From the NCBI GenBank assembly GCA_025361145.1, contig JANYAV010000024.1, forward strand, positions 1 to 33,560: 33,560 bases of DNA, read 5' to 3'. This DNA comes from Dehalococcoidia bacterium. GTDB taxonomy: Bacteria > Chloroflexota > Dehalococcoidia > Dehalococcoidales > UBA3254. The notes below the pieces were generated by a model that saw nothing but the letters and a program-made list of their open reading frames with translations, did not search any database and was not told the origin of the DNA. A program made the translations under genes and the position numbers. Positions 1 through 8,432 of this stretch are shown piece by piece (positions within the stretch are counted from its first letter, which is position 1; the number at the start of each line of letters is the position of its first letter).

Positions 1-1
1 T

Positions 2-124
2 ATACGTCCTAAATTATTAGAATGGGAATTAACTTGTAATACGATCAGACCTAGTCAGGCCTTGCATTACCTTACTCCAGCCGAAAATTTGAAATTGCTT
101 TTAAAGGAGATAAGGTGTCACTGA
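2..124 (+). CDS. Transposase C-terminus (partial, cut by window edge)
   Basis: Frame 2 is open from the first bases to TGA at 122-124 and gives 40 residues. They include NTIRPSQALHYLTPAE, which matches the closing motif of the DDE integrase core (rve family) in IS3/IS481-type transposases: an N-x-x-RPH-like motif, then A-L, then TPAE. Only the C-terminal tail is inside the window, so I cannot tell whether the element is intact upstream or a remnant, and the exact IS family is uncertain. About 160 bp of apparently non-coding DNA separates its stop from the next gene; no terminal inverted repeat can be confirmed without the other end. Confidence 0.65.
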   Translation: MRPKLLEWELTCNTIRPSQALHYLTPAENLKLLLKEIRCH

Positions 125-287
125 TCAACCGAACGAGTACAGCCAAATGACAAGGTACTTTAAGAAGACTATAATGTAGTTAACCTCGATACTACTTCTA
201 AAACGATCAAATTTTGCAAATCAAGGCGATTAATATTTTCTTCGATTACCAGCAATATTTAAAATATTATAAAAGGGGGCAGATTAG

Positions 288-437
288 ATGTCAAAACATA
301 AATTACCGGAAGGGAACATTATTGGTTTTATCTGTAATAAATGCAAGAGAAACTTCAGAGTTAAGGAAGCTGAAGCCGCCAAGATTACACAATGTGTTTA
401 TGACGATTGTAAAAGTAAAGATATAAAAAAAATGTGA
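288..437 (+). CDS. Small zinc-ribbon-like protein (49 aa)
   Basis: ATG at 288 follows a purine-rich ribosome site (AAAGGGGG, 8 bases upstream) and the frame runs to TGA at 435. The protein has an N-terminal CNKC pair (Cys16, Cys19) and a second pair at Cys36 and Cys41, a spacing compatible with one zinc-binding knuckle. Its function is unknown. The overlapping 70-codon frame from 214 lacks a ribosome site and these cysteines, so I read this shorter frame as the real gene. It sits 29 bp before the FmdB-like gene on the same strand and may be co-transcribed with it. Confidence 0.6.
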   Translation: MSKHKLPEGNIIGFICNKCKRNFRVKEAEAAKITQCVYDDCKSKDIKKM

Positions 438-466
438 TGAACTTTTCTGGGTAACAGGAGGATAGA

Positions 467-781
467 ATGCCGATATACGAATATGTTTGCTCTAAATGTA
501 AGACTGAGTTTGAGTTGAGACTCTCATTTGGCGAATTTGATAGTATGCAGCTATGTCCCCAATGCCATGCGAACGCACGAAAGTTGGTATCAAGTTTTTC
601 TACCACTAACGCAGGGAAGGTAGAAATAGCTGAAAAGCCATTCAGAAAATATGCGACTAAAGAATCGGAATCGCAGACTTTCAATGTGCTAATCACGCCC
701 CCACCAGTTCAAACGAAATTACTTTCATCACCCGCTAAGAAGGGTATTCCTGCTCGAAGCAAGAAAAAAGTAACAAATTAG
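467..781 (+). CDS. FmdB-family zinc-ribbon protein
   Basis: The N-terminus MPIYEYVCSKC with a second pair CPQC near residues 30-33 is the signature of the FmdB/CxxC_CxxC_SSSS putative regulatory family, in which four cysteines bind one zinc. The length (104 aa) fits; residues after about 45 are low-complexity and basic, ending in a Lys-rich tail. The family was named from formamidase/methylamine-gene regulators, but its molecular role is not established, so I assign no specific target. An AGGAGG ribosome site 6 bases upstream fixes the start. The next gene starts 15 bp after its stop, so the two are probably one transcript. Confidence 0.8.
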   Translation: MPIYEYVCSKCKTEFELRLSFGEFDSMQLCPQCHANARKLVSSFSTTNAGKVEIAEKPFRKYATKESESQTFNVLITPPPVQTKLLSSPAKKGIPARSKKKVTN

Positions 782-795
782 CTAGGAGGGTCGCA

Positions 796-981
796 ATGAC
801 CAGGAAACTGTACCGCAGCCGAGTTGACCGAAAGTTGTGGGGAGTTTGTGGTGGATTAGCAAAATATTTCAACATTGACCCCACCGTTGTAAGAGTAATT
901 GCCGTAATATCTTTGTTTGTGGGCAGTCTGGGTTTCTGGATTTATATAGTAATGGCACTAGCTGTCCCCCTGGAGAGTTAA
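796..981 (+). CDS. PspC-domain membrane protein
   Basis: This 61-residue protein is a minimal PspC domain: a basic N-terminus (KLYRSRVDRKLWGVCGGLA), the KYFNIDPTVVRV motif, and one hydrophobic segment at about residues 36-57. In enterobacteria PspC partners PspB and PspA in the membrane-stress response; in other phyla stand-alone PspC-domain proteins of this size are common and their role is inferred. The start is set by GGAGGG eight bases upstream. It follows the FmdB-like gene by 15 bp and is followed by a strong terminator, making it the last gene of the small operon. Confidence 0.85.
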   Translation: MTRKLYRSRVDRKLWGVCGGLAKYFNIDPTVVRVIAVISLFVGSLGFWIYIVMALAVPLES

Positions 982-1001
982 CAGCGTAATCTTCAAACCG
1001 A

Positions 1002-1034
1002 AAGCCAGCCCCTGTCTCGGGGCTGGCTTCTTTT
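1002..1034 (+). terminator. Rho-independent terminator after the PspC gene
   Basis: An 11-bp perfect GC-rich stem (AAGCCAGCCCC, 1002-1012, with its complement at 1019-1029) with a 6-nt loop is followed by CTTTT. It lies 20 bp after the PspC stop codon. The 219 bp from here to the next start hold nothing else I can recognise. Confidence 0.85.
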
Positions 1035-1253
1035 ATTGAACAGCTTACTGATTAGATTTTAGCTAGAACCACTTTCCATCTAAGTTCTTCGCCAGACCAT
1101 CACGATAATTAAGGGATACGTGACAACCCCCCGGAATAAATACAGCCTTTGTAACTATTAATTACGTGAAACCTCGCAGTTTTCCCGATCCATTTTAGTA
1201 TAGAAAGTAATCAGGGGCTCAATTTAACAAAGAATTGACCACTGAGGCGTAAG

Positions 1254-1460
1254 ATGAACAATAGAATAACACAGACAGCATACTGCCCTAAATGTGGCGG
1301 AAGAGTATTTTTAGATAAAGACTACTATGGTTGGTATGCACAATGTCTTCTGTGTGGTCATCTGCAAAACTTAGAAAAGGTTTCCGCGAAGTTGACAAGG
1401 ACTACCGATAAAGCCTTTACTCAGCCTATCAAGATGCAGAGAACCAAAATCAAGTTATAG
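1254..1460 (+). CDS. Small zinc-ribbon protein (68 aa)
   Basis: CPKCGG near the N-terminus (Cys11, Cys14) and CLLCGH about 20 residues later (Cys31, Cys34) form a classic four-cysteine zinc ribbon with DKDYYGWYAQ between the knuckles. The C-terminal half is basic and has no recognisable domain. Similar short proteins with a Trp-Tyr pair before the second knuckle occur widely as uncharacterised proteins that may bind nucleic acid. The ribosome site is weak (GAGG 6 bases before the ATG). It stands alone, after a terminator and convergent with the next gene. Confidence 0.6.
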   Translation: MNNRITQTAYCPKCGGRVFLDKDYYGWYAQCLLCGHLQNLEKVSAKLTRTTDKAFTQPIKMQRTKIKL

Positions 1461-1497
1461 CTTGGATTCTGTCTCTCTATCTCGGGCAATATTGTAT

Positions 1498-1770
1498 TTA
1501 ACCGCCTTCAGGGGGAGTTGTTACCGTTGTATCATTTATCGAATTACTGGAACAACTTCCCCCTTGGGGCTTTTTATGGCTGAAACCGAATATGTAGATT
1601 ATTTCCAAAATTCCTAATGTGTTAAAAATAATAAGGCAAATAAACCAGGCCAGATGATTGTTCCTGCCGGCTCTCCATAAGGCAATCGCCTTCCAAACTC
1701 CCTGCCATGCGACTATGATTGGAATGATCCACGCAAACGCTATAAACCAATGCGGAAATACCTGGTCCAT
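1498..1770 (-). CDS. DUF5652-like two-helix membrane protein
   Basis: This 90-residue protein has two hydrophobic segments, at roughly residues 8-30 and 40-63, with the motif WKAIALWRAGRNNHLAWF between them and a NTLGILEIIYIF helix after it. That arrangement is typical of the DUF5652 family, a relative of the membrane N-terminus of phospholipase D-nuclease proteins. The tail from about residue 65 is polar and rich in Ser, Thr and Pro. GAGGAGGGG lies 5 bases before the ATG. It is convergent with the zinc-ribbon gene at 1254. Function unknown. Confidence 0.65.
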   Translation of the reverse strand: MDQVFPHWFIAFAWIIPIIVAWQGVWKAIALWRAGRNNHLAWFICLIIFNTLGILEIIYIFGFSHKKPQGGSCSSNSINDTTVTTPPEGG

Positions 1771-1864
1771 ATCCCCTCCTCTTAAAGCCTAATTCTAACG
1801 TTAGTATATATTATAACCGCTTTGACAATAGTGCTGACCTCATCATCTAATTTTGCATCATAAC

Positions 1865-1900
1865 AAAGCGAGGGCGAATGTAAACACTCGCCCTCGCTTT
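1865..1900 (-). terminator. Terminator of the glutamine synthetase gene
   Basis: A 13-bp perfect inverted repeat (AAAGCGAGGGCGA at 1865-1877, complement at 1888-1900) with a 10-nt loop lies 30 bp past the stop codon of the minus-strand glutamine synthetase. Its A/T-flanked ends would let it work in both directions. Confidence 0.85.
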
Positions 1901-1929
1901 TGGGTTTAATGATTCTAAAATTCCCTATT

Positions 1930-4035
1930 TTAGACTTTGAACAGCAATTGTGAGTAGGTAGGCATGGGCCAAAATTCGGCATCAATCATAGTCTCGAGCA
2001 TATCGGCATCTTTACGCAGCTCGCCCATAGTCTTGAAGACCTGATCGCGATATGCTACAGCCTGGGCTTTAACATCGCCGTGCAGAGTGCCCGCGGTTTT
2101 GAGCGCCTTCTCTAGTTTGGTCAGGTTGGCGTTGAACGACTTCAGTGAATCGCTAATCTGGACAAATAAGGCTTTCTCGACATCCGCGTTACCTTCAATA
2201 GCCAGGACACCGCCGATCGACGCTGCCAGGTCGGCTTTATAAGCAATAACAGCAGGCACAATTTGGCGCTTGGACATCTCGACCATGGTCAGGGCTTCGA
2301 TGTTGACCGTCTTGATATAGATTTCATATTGAATCTCGCAACGGGACTCCATCTCGACATGAGACAGGACACCATGTTTTTCCATCAGTTTGAGGTTCTT
2401 TTCCGCGCGGATTGCCGCGATGGCGTCGACTGTATTCTGGATGTTGGGTAGTCCGCGCTTCTTGGCCTCGGCAACCCATTCCTCTGAGTAATTGTTGCCA
2501 TTGAAGATAACGCGTTTGTGTTTCTTAATGACTTCCAGGATAATGGCGCTTATCTCTTTCTGTACGTTAGAAGCTTTCTCAAGCCGGTCGGCGAATTGGC
2601 AAAGACTTTCAGCAACAATGGAGTTAAGACTGTAGTTGGCCTGGGCGATAGATTGGCTAGAACCGACCATTCGGAATTCGAATTTATTGCCCGTGAAGGC
2701 AAATGGCGAAGTTCTGTTCCGGTCGGTGCTATCCTTAGGCAGTGATGGCAGTGAACTGGTTCCCAGGGTCATAATTCCGCCCGACTTGCTCTTGGTTGCA
2801 CCGCCTGCTTCGATCTGGTTGAGGATATCCGTCAATTGCTCGCCGAGAAAGACAGAGATAATAGCCGGCGGAGCTTCATTAGCGCCTAGTCTATGATCAT
2901 TGCCTGGGCTGGCGGCAGAGGCTCTCAGCAGATCGGCATATTCATCCACACCTTTGATGATTGCACTCAGGAAAACCAGGAATTGGATGTTATCATGAGG
3001 TGTTTTCCCGGGTTCAAGCAGATTCTGTCCGTCATTAGTAGACATAGACCAGTTATTATGTTTGCCTGAGCCGTTAATACCGGCAAAGGGTTTTTCATGG
3101 AGCAAGCAGACCAATCCATGACGCAGAGCAACTTTTCTCATCGTCTCCATCGTCAGTTGATTGTGATCGGTAGCGATGTTGGTGGTAGTAAAGATCGGGG
3201 CGAGTTCATGCTGCGCGGGTGCAACTTCGTTATGTTTGGTCTTGGCCGCTACACCCAACTTCCATAACTCCGTATCCAGCTCAGACATGAAAGCCGCGAC
3301 CCGATCCTTGATCTGGCCAAAGTAATGATCCTCCAGTTCCTGCCCCTTGGGAGGCTTGGCGCCGAAAAGAGTGCGGCCGGTCAAAATCAGGTCTTCGCGC
3401 TCTTCAAATAACTTTTTATCGATAAGAAAGTACTCTTGCTCAGGACCAACCGTAGTGGTGACCCGTTTGGTGGTTTTGTTACCCAAGATGCGCAGGACCC
3501 TGAGTGCCTGACAATTCAAGGCATCCATCGAGCGCAGTAACGGGGTCTTCTTATCCAGTGCTTCACCGGTATATGAGGCGAAAGCAGTAGGTATATACAG
3601 GCTGCCGTCCTTATAAAAAGCTGGCGAGGTGCAATCCCATGCGGTATATCCACGAGCTTCAAATGTAGCCCGCAGGCCTCCGGAGGGAAACGAGGAAGCA
3701 TCCGGCTCTCCCTTGATAAGCTCTTTCCCGGAAAACTCCATGATCATACGCCCATCAGTGGTCGGTGAAATAAAGGAGTCATGTTTTTCTGCGGTAATGC
3801 CGGTCAAAGGCTGGAACCAATGAGTGAAATGGGTAGCGCCCTTGTTAATAGCCCAATCCTTCATTGCAGAGGCCACTACTTCAGCTACCTGCGGATCAAG
3901 GGGTAACCCTTCTTCAATTGTCTGCCTTAAAGACTTATATATCTCCTTCGGCAAGGTCTGGCGCATGACTGAATCATTGAAAACATTGCTTCCATAGATC
4001 TCCACGGGGGCTCTCATTTCGTTTGCGTGGTGCAT
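1930..4035 (-). CDS. glnN: Glutamine synthetase type III
   Basis: ATP-dependent condensation of glutamate and ammonia to glutamine in the cytoplasm, the main entry of ammonia into amino acids. At about 701 residues it has the length of GSIII rather than GSI (~450). GSIII marks visible are [24 protein letters not shown], the nucleotide-site stretch [12 protein letters not shown], the EFRMVGSS segment, and the C-terminal [11 protein letters not shown]. The frame can be extended to a GTG at 4059, but the ATG at 4035 is preceded by AAGGAGA at good spacing (that site lies inside the longer reading), so I take 4035. The gene is monocistronic with its own promoter and terminator. No PII gene, ammonium transporter or GlnR-type operator is recognisable beside it. 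Confidence 0.95.
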   Translation of the reverse strand: MHHANEMRAPVEIYGSNVFNDSVMRQTLPKEIYKSLRQTIEEGLPLDPQVAEVVASAMKDWAINKGATHFTHWFQPLTGITAEKHDSFISPTTDGRMIMEFSGKELIKGEPDASSFPSGGLRATFEARGYTAWDCTSPAFYKDGSLYIPTAFASYTGEALDKKTPLLRSMDALNCQALRVLRILGNKTTKRVTTTVGPEQEYFLIDKKLFEEREDLILTGRTLFGAKPPKGQELEDHYFGQIKDRVAAFMSELDTELWKLGVAAKTKHNEVAPAQHELAPIFTTTNIATDHNQLTMETMRKVALRHGLVCLLHEKPFAGINGSGKHNNWSMSTNDGQNLLEPGKTPHDNIQFLVFLSAIIKGVDEYADLLRASAASPGNDHRLGANEAPPAIISVFLGEQLTDILNQIEAGGATKSKSGGIMTLGTSSLPSLPKDSTDRNRTSPFAFTGNKFEFRMVGSSQSIAQANYSLNSIVAESLCQFADRLEKASNVQKEISAIILEVIKKHKRVIFNGNNYSEEWVAEAKKRGLPNIQNTVDAIAAIRAEKNLKLMEKHGVLSHVEMESRCEIQYEIYIKTVNIEALTMVEMSKRQIVPAVIAYKADLAASIGGVLAIEGNADVEKALFVQISDSLKSFNANLTKLEKALKTAGTLHGDVKAQAVAYRDQVFKTMGELRKDADMLETMIDAEFWPMPTYSQLLFKV

Positions 4036-4115
4036 TCCTAATTCTCCTTCATTAAACACAATTCAACTATATCGCCGCCGCAAAAACAAATGGCCGCGAT
4101 CAATTTAACTTTACC

Positions 4116-4144
4116 ATTATAATGTTACAACAATGTTTCGTAAA
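4116..4144 (-). promoter_or_regulatory. Promoter for the glutamine synthetase gene
   Basis: Reading the minus strand, TTTACG (4144-4139), a 17-bp spacer and a perfect TATAAT (4121-4116) form a sigma-70-type promoter about 80 bp upstream of the start at 4035. This is a pattern match only. Confidence 0.5.
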
Positions 4145-4313
4145 TAAAGCCTCTTTTATAGCGTTTATTTTGGAGACTAAAACTAATACCTATTATGTTA
4201 AATATCTCGTTTCATGCTATACTTACGGATATGACTGTGGGGTTGCAATTCTGATAACATGTAAACAGATCTTCCCTATGGCTTCAATAAATACCAACTA
4301 AAAGGAGATAACC

Positions 4314-4460
4314 ATGAAGCGCGATTTAACCGCTAAACAGCTTTTAACCCGGGTTAAAACCCAAACTAAAAGGCGAGAAAAAAAGAAGCTCGTCAACCAG
4401 GTGAAAAGACTGGAGAAAAGACTGGATAAGGTTCAAGCTGCAACTCAGACTACTACCTAG
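4314..4460 (+). CDS. Small basic helical protein (48 aa)
   Basis: ATG at 4314 is preceded by AAAGGAGATAACC, a near-ideal ribosome site, and the frame ends at TAG 4460. The product is very rich in Lys and Arg with heptad-like hydrophobics (LVNQVKRLEKRLDKV), predicting one long amphipathic helix or short coiled coil, followed by a Thr-rich tail. I do not recognise a family. It has its own terminator just downstream and lies between the divergent glutamine synthetase gene and the antiporter gene. The strong ribosome site and isolation suggest a real, well-translated protein. Confidence 0.6.
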   Translation: MKRDLTAKQLLTRVKTQTKRREKKKLVNQVKRLEKRLDKVQAATQTTT

Positions 4461-4476
4461 GCTGGTTATTTAATTT

Positions 4477-4515
4477 GAATTCCGGAGCGTTAATTTATGT
4501 CTCCGGAATTCTTTT
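4477..4515 (+). terminator. Terminator after the 48-aa gene
   Basis: GAATTCCGGAG (4477-4487) pairs perfectly with 4501-4511 around a 13-nt loop and is followed by TTTTA. It closes the small gene that ends at 4460. The 248 bp from here to the antiporter start contain only a TATAAT-like box at 4717-4722 with no good -35 partner. Confidence 0.75.
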
Positions 4516-4763
4516 ACCCTTTTTGCAGCCTCTTTGTCAGACGTAATTAAACATCCTCTTTCTCTTAACTTCTCTTTGAACCAGCGCTAATAGACTACCG
4601 TTCCTTAGCGATTTGTCCGGTAATTAACTTTTCACCACAATCCGTTAGAGCATAGATATCCGCTATCCATAAGCTTACAACCTTAGCACAGGAGTGAATT
4701 ATTCCCTATTTCCCTCTATAATGGTATAAATTTCGGTGTTTTAGGTTATGGAAGGAAATCTTC

Positions 4764-6038
4764 ATGGCTCAGCATGATATCGTAATATTTTTTCTTCAGA
4801 TTGCTACGATGCTTGGGGTAGCTTTAGTTTGCGGTCAGCTCATGCGCCTCTGCCGTTTACCTGCTGTACTGGGAGAACTGGCTGGAGGTGTGCTACTAGG
4901 GCCAACTCTCTTCGGCATACTTGCCCCTAGTGCCTACACTTTTATCTTTCCATCTACCGCTAATATCATAACCTCAAGGGAAACACTCCTCACCGTCAGC
5001 GTGGTGCTCTTTCTGCTGGTAGTCGGCATGGAATTAAATCCCGGACAATTAAAGACCAGAGGCTCAAACATACTCTGGACCAGTCTTCTGGGGATCGTGA
5101 TTCCGTTTGCTATGGGCTACGCACTAGTAACTCTAGTGCCAGCGATGTGGGGTAATCAAGCCAGAGACAATACATTCATCTTCGCTCTTTTTATGGGAAC
5201 AGCTCTTTCCATTTCTGCACTTCCGATCATAAGCCGAATATTAATGGACTTAAACCTTTTAAAGACTAGACTAGGGACTGTGATTATTGCTTCTGCCACT
5301 ATTAACGACCTCATTGGCTGGTTTCTATTAGCCGTCATTATGAACAGTTTTATCCTTTCGGGGGATCCTCAGGTTAACATTTGGATAATGCTCCTGCGGA
5401 TTCTAGGGATTTTTATAGTGATTTTAACTCTGGGACGCTGGCTAATACAGCGAACTTTACGGTGGTATGAAAAACGTTTTGCTAATTCTGGGATACTACT
5501 CGCATCCTTTGTTTTATTGGCCTTAATAGCCGCGTCCGCCGCTGAGGCTATCGGAATACACGCTATTTTCGGCGCCTTTTTAGTGGGTATCGCCATCGCA
5601 CAAAATAAGGAGAAACGCGGCAAGGCTCAGGAGTCTTTATACCAGCTGGTAAGCTATGTTTTCGCACCACTATACTTCGTCTCAATTGGCTTAAGGGCCA
5701 ATTTCGCTGCAAGGTTTGACCTGGTTCTAGTTATTGTGTTGATTCTGGTCGCTAGCGTGGGGAAAATAGCGGGAGCCACTCTCGGAGCGCGGCTTAGTAA
5801 AATCCCTCTCCGGGAGGCTCTTGCAGTGGGCTTCGGCATGAATGCCAGAGGGGCGATGGAGGTGCTGATAGCATCGGTAGCTCTTCAATACAAACTGATA
5901 GACGAACGTATTTTCGTAGCCTTGGTAATCACTGCTTTTGTCACCACCATCATTGCCAGTCCCATTATGCAGCATTTGATGGCAAACGGGACTGATAAAG
6001 CCATGAATATTAACAGCCCAAATCCAGACGGTCCCTAA
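4764..6038 (+). CDS. CPA2-family cation/proton antiporter (Kef/NapA type)
   Basis: A polytopic membrane protein of 424 residues with about 12 hydrophobic segments, matching the Na_H_Exchanger (CPA2) fold. Family marks are GELAGGVLLGPTLFG near residues 37-51, the unwound-helix site around TINDLIGW, and NARGAMEVLIA near the C-terminus. The ion-site pair is Asn181-Asp182; many electrogenic members carry Asp-Asp here, and ND is usually linked to electroneutral exchange, so Na+ or K+ for H+ with 1:1 stoichiometry is a reasonable inference. It ends soon after the last helix and lacks the TrkA-N (RCK) domain of KefB/KefC. GGAAGGAA precedes the ATG. It appears monocistronic, upstream of the trp promoter. 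Confidence 0.85.
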   Translation: MAQHDIVIFFLQIATMLGVALVCGQLMRLCRLPAVLGELAGGVLLGPTLFGILAPSAYTFIFPSTANIITSRETLLTVSVVLFLLVVGMELNPGQLKTRGSNILWTSLLGIVIPFAMGYALVTLVPAMWGNQARDNTFIFALFMGTALSISALPIISRILMDLNLLKTRLGTVIIASATINDLIGWFLLAVIMNSFILSGDPQVNIWIMLLRILGIFIVILTLGRWLIQRTLRWYEKRFANSGILLASFVLLALIAASAAEAIGIHAIFGAFLVGIAIAQNKEKRGKAQESLYQLVSYVFAPLYFVSIGLRANFAARFDLVLVIVLILVASVGKIAGATLGARLSKIPLREALAVGFGMNARGAMEVLIASVALQYKLIDERIFVALVITAFVTTIIASPIMQHLMANGTDKAMNINSPNPDGP

Positions 6039-6068
6039 TTTCATAATTTAACAATTTTATGTGCTAAT

Positions 6069-6098
6069 TTGACAATTATTTAAAAAAACTTTTATACT
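6069..6098 (+). promoter_or_regulatory. Promoter of the trp operon
   Basis: TTGACA at 6069-6074 and TATACT at 6093-6098 are separated by 18 bp, giving a strong sigma-70-type promoter about 20 bp before the T-box leader begins. Confidence 0.7.
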
Positions 6099-6119
6099 TG
6101 ATAAGATATTTATAAAAGC

Positions 6120-6405
6120 TAAGAAAGAGACGAGTAGGTCTTTAGCGAAGCTCAGAGAGCCGGGGTTGGTGTGAACCGGTGCTAGCGCAGAGATTGAATG
6201 GACTCCCGAGCTGCCCACCGAAAGGGAAACCGATTAGGATGGGCCGGAAAGAGCACCGTTAGCCAGGCTCAGGGTATCATCCTTCTAAAGAAGGCCGTAC
6301 CTGCAAAGAGATAATCGATCTGTTTCCAGTTTCTGTTAGATCGATTAATTAGGGTGGTACCGCGAAGATAAATACCTCGCCCCTATCGGGCGGGGTATTT
6401 TTATT
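6120..6405 (+). promoter_or_regulatory. T-box riboswitch, tRNA-Trp specific
   Basis: The leader has the parts of a T-box in order. Stem I starts near 6124 (AAAGAGACGAGTAGG). It carries the specifier region GAATGGACTC, in which UGG (6199-6201) is the tryptophan codon. The conserved T-box AGGGTGGTACCGCG is at 6351-6364, and an intrinsic terminator follows (arms about 6370-6382 and 6388-6400, then a U-rich run). In this family uncharged tRNA pairs with the specifier and with the T-box bulge, stabilising the antiterminator so that the operon is transcribed when charged tRNA-Trp is scarce. Trp specificity agrees with the genes downstream. Confidence 0.95.
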
Positions 6406-6423
6406 TTTGTTCGGGAGAGAAAA

Positions 6424-7881
6424 ATGTATCACCCTAATTTAGAAGAGGTTAAAAAACACCGGAGCGAAGGTAATCTGATTCCGGTCTACCGGGAGATCGT
6501 GGCCGATCTGGAGACACCGGTCTCGGCCTTTCTTAAAATCAACCGCGGCGGCCCTTCCTTCCTGCTGGAAAGTGTGGAAGGCGGTCAGAGACTGGCCCGG
6601 TACAGCTTCATAGGTACCGAACCCTATAAGACTCTCAAGGTCAATACCGCAGATGCTATAGATCCCCTGCCAGATATTGAAGAAGAAGTATCCCGCTTTA
6701 AAATAGTCCCGGTCGAAGGCCTCCCTCGCTTTCACGGTGGTGCGGTGGGCTACCTCAGTTATGAGACTGTTAACCACTTCGAGAAACTGCCCAGTCCCTC
6801 TTCTGATCCCCTCGACCTGCCAGAAGCCTTCTTCATGTTCACCGATACATTGCTGGTTTTTGATCATGTTACCCACACTATCAAGGTCCTTAGCCATGTG
6901 CGATTGGATGGAGATATTGAGAAGTCTTATCTGAAAGCTACCCATAAAATTGATGAGATGGTCGAACGCCTCAATCAACCCCTGCTGATTGCGTCAAAAC
7001 CGCAGTTAAGCCAAACAACCCCCAGCTATACCTCAAATTTCACTAAAAACGAATTTGAAGAGGCCGTTAGACAGATTAAACAATATATCAATGCCGGAGA
7101 CGCAATCCAGGTCGTGCTTTCACAGCGGCTGACCAGGCCTACCTCATTGCCTCCCTTTGAGATTTATCGGTCTTTACGCACCGTTAACCCCTCGCCTTAT
7201 ATGTTCTATCTGGATTTTCTGGATTTTCAAATTGTGGGAGCTTCACCAGAAATTCTGGTGCGTGTAGAAGACGGTAACGTCATGACGAGGCCGTTGGCGG
7301 GGACCCGGCCGCGTGGGCTGGGCGAAGAAGAAGACCGCCGACTGGAACAAGAACTCAAGCAGGATGAGAAAGAACGTGCGGAACACATCATGCTGGTAGA
7401 TCTAGGCCGTAACGATATCGGGCGGGTTAGCCAACCCGGCAGCGTTAAAGTCAGCGAACTGATGGATATCGAACGCTACTCGCATGTCATGCATATGGTT
7501 ACCCACGTTCAGGGCAAGCTGCGTCCTGACATGACAGCCTTTGATGCACTGCAAGCCTGTTTCCCCGCCGGTACAGTCTCAGGCGCTCCCAAAATCCGCG
7601 CTATGGAAATCATCGCTAAATTTGAACCGGAGAAACGTGGGCCTTATGCTGGCGCCTGCGGCTATTTTTCTTTCTCTGGCAATATGGACATGGCCATTGC
7701 CATCCGCACCATCGTCATGAGCAAAGGCACAGCATATGTCCAGTCCGGCTGCGGTATCGTCTATGATAGCGTACCTGAAAAAGAATACGAAGAAACTCTT
7801 AATAAGGCTAAAGCCCTGGTTAAGGCCATCGAACAAGCTGAAAAACAGCAGGGGGAGAAAAATGCTGCTTATAATCGATAA
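6424..7881 (+). CDS. trpE: Anthranilate synthase component I
   Basis: Converts chorismate to anthranilate, using ammonia delivered by the TrpG subunit; first committed step of tryptophan synthesis. The 485-residue protein shows the N-terminal TrpE domain with the LLES feedback motif (Leu47-Ser50), which in known enzymes binds tryptophan, and the C-terminal chorismate-binding domain with DAIQVVLSQR, ASPEILVR, the TRPLAGTRPRG turn, LVDLGRNDIGRV, GTVSGAPKIRAMEI and GPYAGACGYF. All key stretches are intact, so it should be active and Trp-sensitive. It is the first gene after the T-box, has a GGGAGA ribosome site, and overlaps trpG by 20 bp, which suggests translational coupling. Confidence 0.97.
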   Translation: MYHPNLEEVKKHRSEGNLIPVYREIVADLETPVSAFLKINRGGPSFLLESVEGGQRLARYSFIGTEPYKTLKVNTADAIDPLPDIEEEVSRFKIVPVEGLPRFHGGAVGYLSYETVNHFEKLPSPSSDPLDLPEAFFMFTDTLLVFDHVTHTIKVLSHVRLDGDIEKSYLKATHKIDEMVERLNQPLLIASKPQLSQTTPSYTSNFTKNEFEEAVRQIKQYINAGDAIQVVLSQRLTRPTSLPPFEIYRSLRTVNPSPYMFYLDFLDFQIVGASPEILVRVEDGNVMTRPLAGTRPRGLGEEEDRRLEQELKQDEKERAEHIMLVDLGRNDIGRVSQPGSVKVSELMDIERYSHVMHMVTHVQGKLRPDMTAFDALQACFPAGTVSGAPKIRAMEIIAKFEPEKRGPYAGACGYFSFSGNMDMAIAIRTIVMSKGTAYVQSGCGIVYDSVPEKEYEETLNKAKALVKAIEQAEKQQGEKNAAYNR

Positions 7882-8431
7882 TTACGATAGCTTTACCTAT
7901 AACCTGTACCAATATTTTTGTGAGCTTGGCCAGGAGGTTAAAGTCATCCGCAATGATAAAACCACTCTAGCCAGTATTGAGCAAATGGCACCGGAGCGTA
8001 TCGTCATTTCACCAGGACCGTCCACCCCTTTACAGGCCGGCATCTCTAATGAAGTCATTCGCTATTTCGGGCCTCAGTTTCCCATCCTGGGAGTCTGTTT
8101 GGGTCATGAGTGTGTTGGCTACACTTACGGCGGATTTATCTCGCAAGCTAATCAGATCATGCACGGCAAGGCCTCCTTGATCCACCATAATAACGCTGGC
8201 GTTTTCAAAGGACTGCCAGATCCGCTTTCCGTGATCCGCTACCATTCGCTGGTCATTAAAAAGGAGGGACTTCCTGATTGTCTGGAGATCACGGCCTGGA
8301 CTGACGATGGCACTATTATGGGCGTCAAACACCGGGAACATAAGGTGGAGGGAATCCAGTTTCACCCAGAGTCTTTTATGACCCAGTGTGGTAAAGAACT
8401 ACTGGGAAACTTTCTGAAGGGGAGTAAATAA
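7862..8431 (+). CDS. trpG: Anthranilate synthase component II (glutamine amidotransferase)
   Basis: Class I glutamine amidotransferase that supplies ammonia to TrpE. The start at 7862 has GGGGGAG just upstream and gives the standard N-terminus MLLIIDNYDSFTYNL; longer frames begin inside trpE. The oxyanion strip PGPSTP, the nucleophile elbow GVCLGHE and the HPES motif (His and Glu of the triad) are present; 189 residues is the usual length. One oddity: the residue after GH is Glu, where GHQ is typical. The triad is intact, so I expect activity, with a possible effect on glutamine binding. It is followed by trpD one base after the stop. Confidence 0.95.
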   Translation: MLLIIDNYDSFTYNLYQYFCELGQEVKVIRNDKTTLASIEQMAPERIVISPGPSTPLQAGISNEVIRYFGPQFPILGVCLGHECVGYTYGGFISQANQIMHGKASLIHHNNAGVFKGLPDPLSVIRYHSLVIKKEGLPDCLEITAWTDDGTIMGVKHREHKVEGIQFHPESFMTQCGKELLGNFLKGSK

Positions 8432-8432
8432 A

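Noticed and set aside
214-426. 70-aa frame near the left end
   Set aside because: It overlaps the 49-aa frame at 288-437 that has a ribosome site and a two-pair cysteine pattern; the longer frame has neither.
4717-4722. Promoter for the antiporter gene
   Set aside because: A perfect TATAAT is present but there is no recognisable -35 box at 16-18 bp spacing.
6439-6978. 179-aa frame opposite trpE
   Set aside because: Antisense to the conserved TrpE domain with no family signal; explained by codon bias on the other strand.
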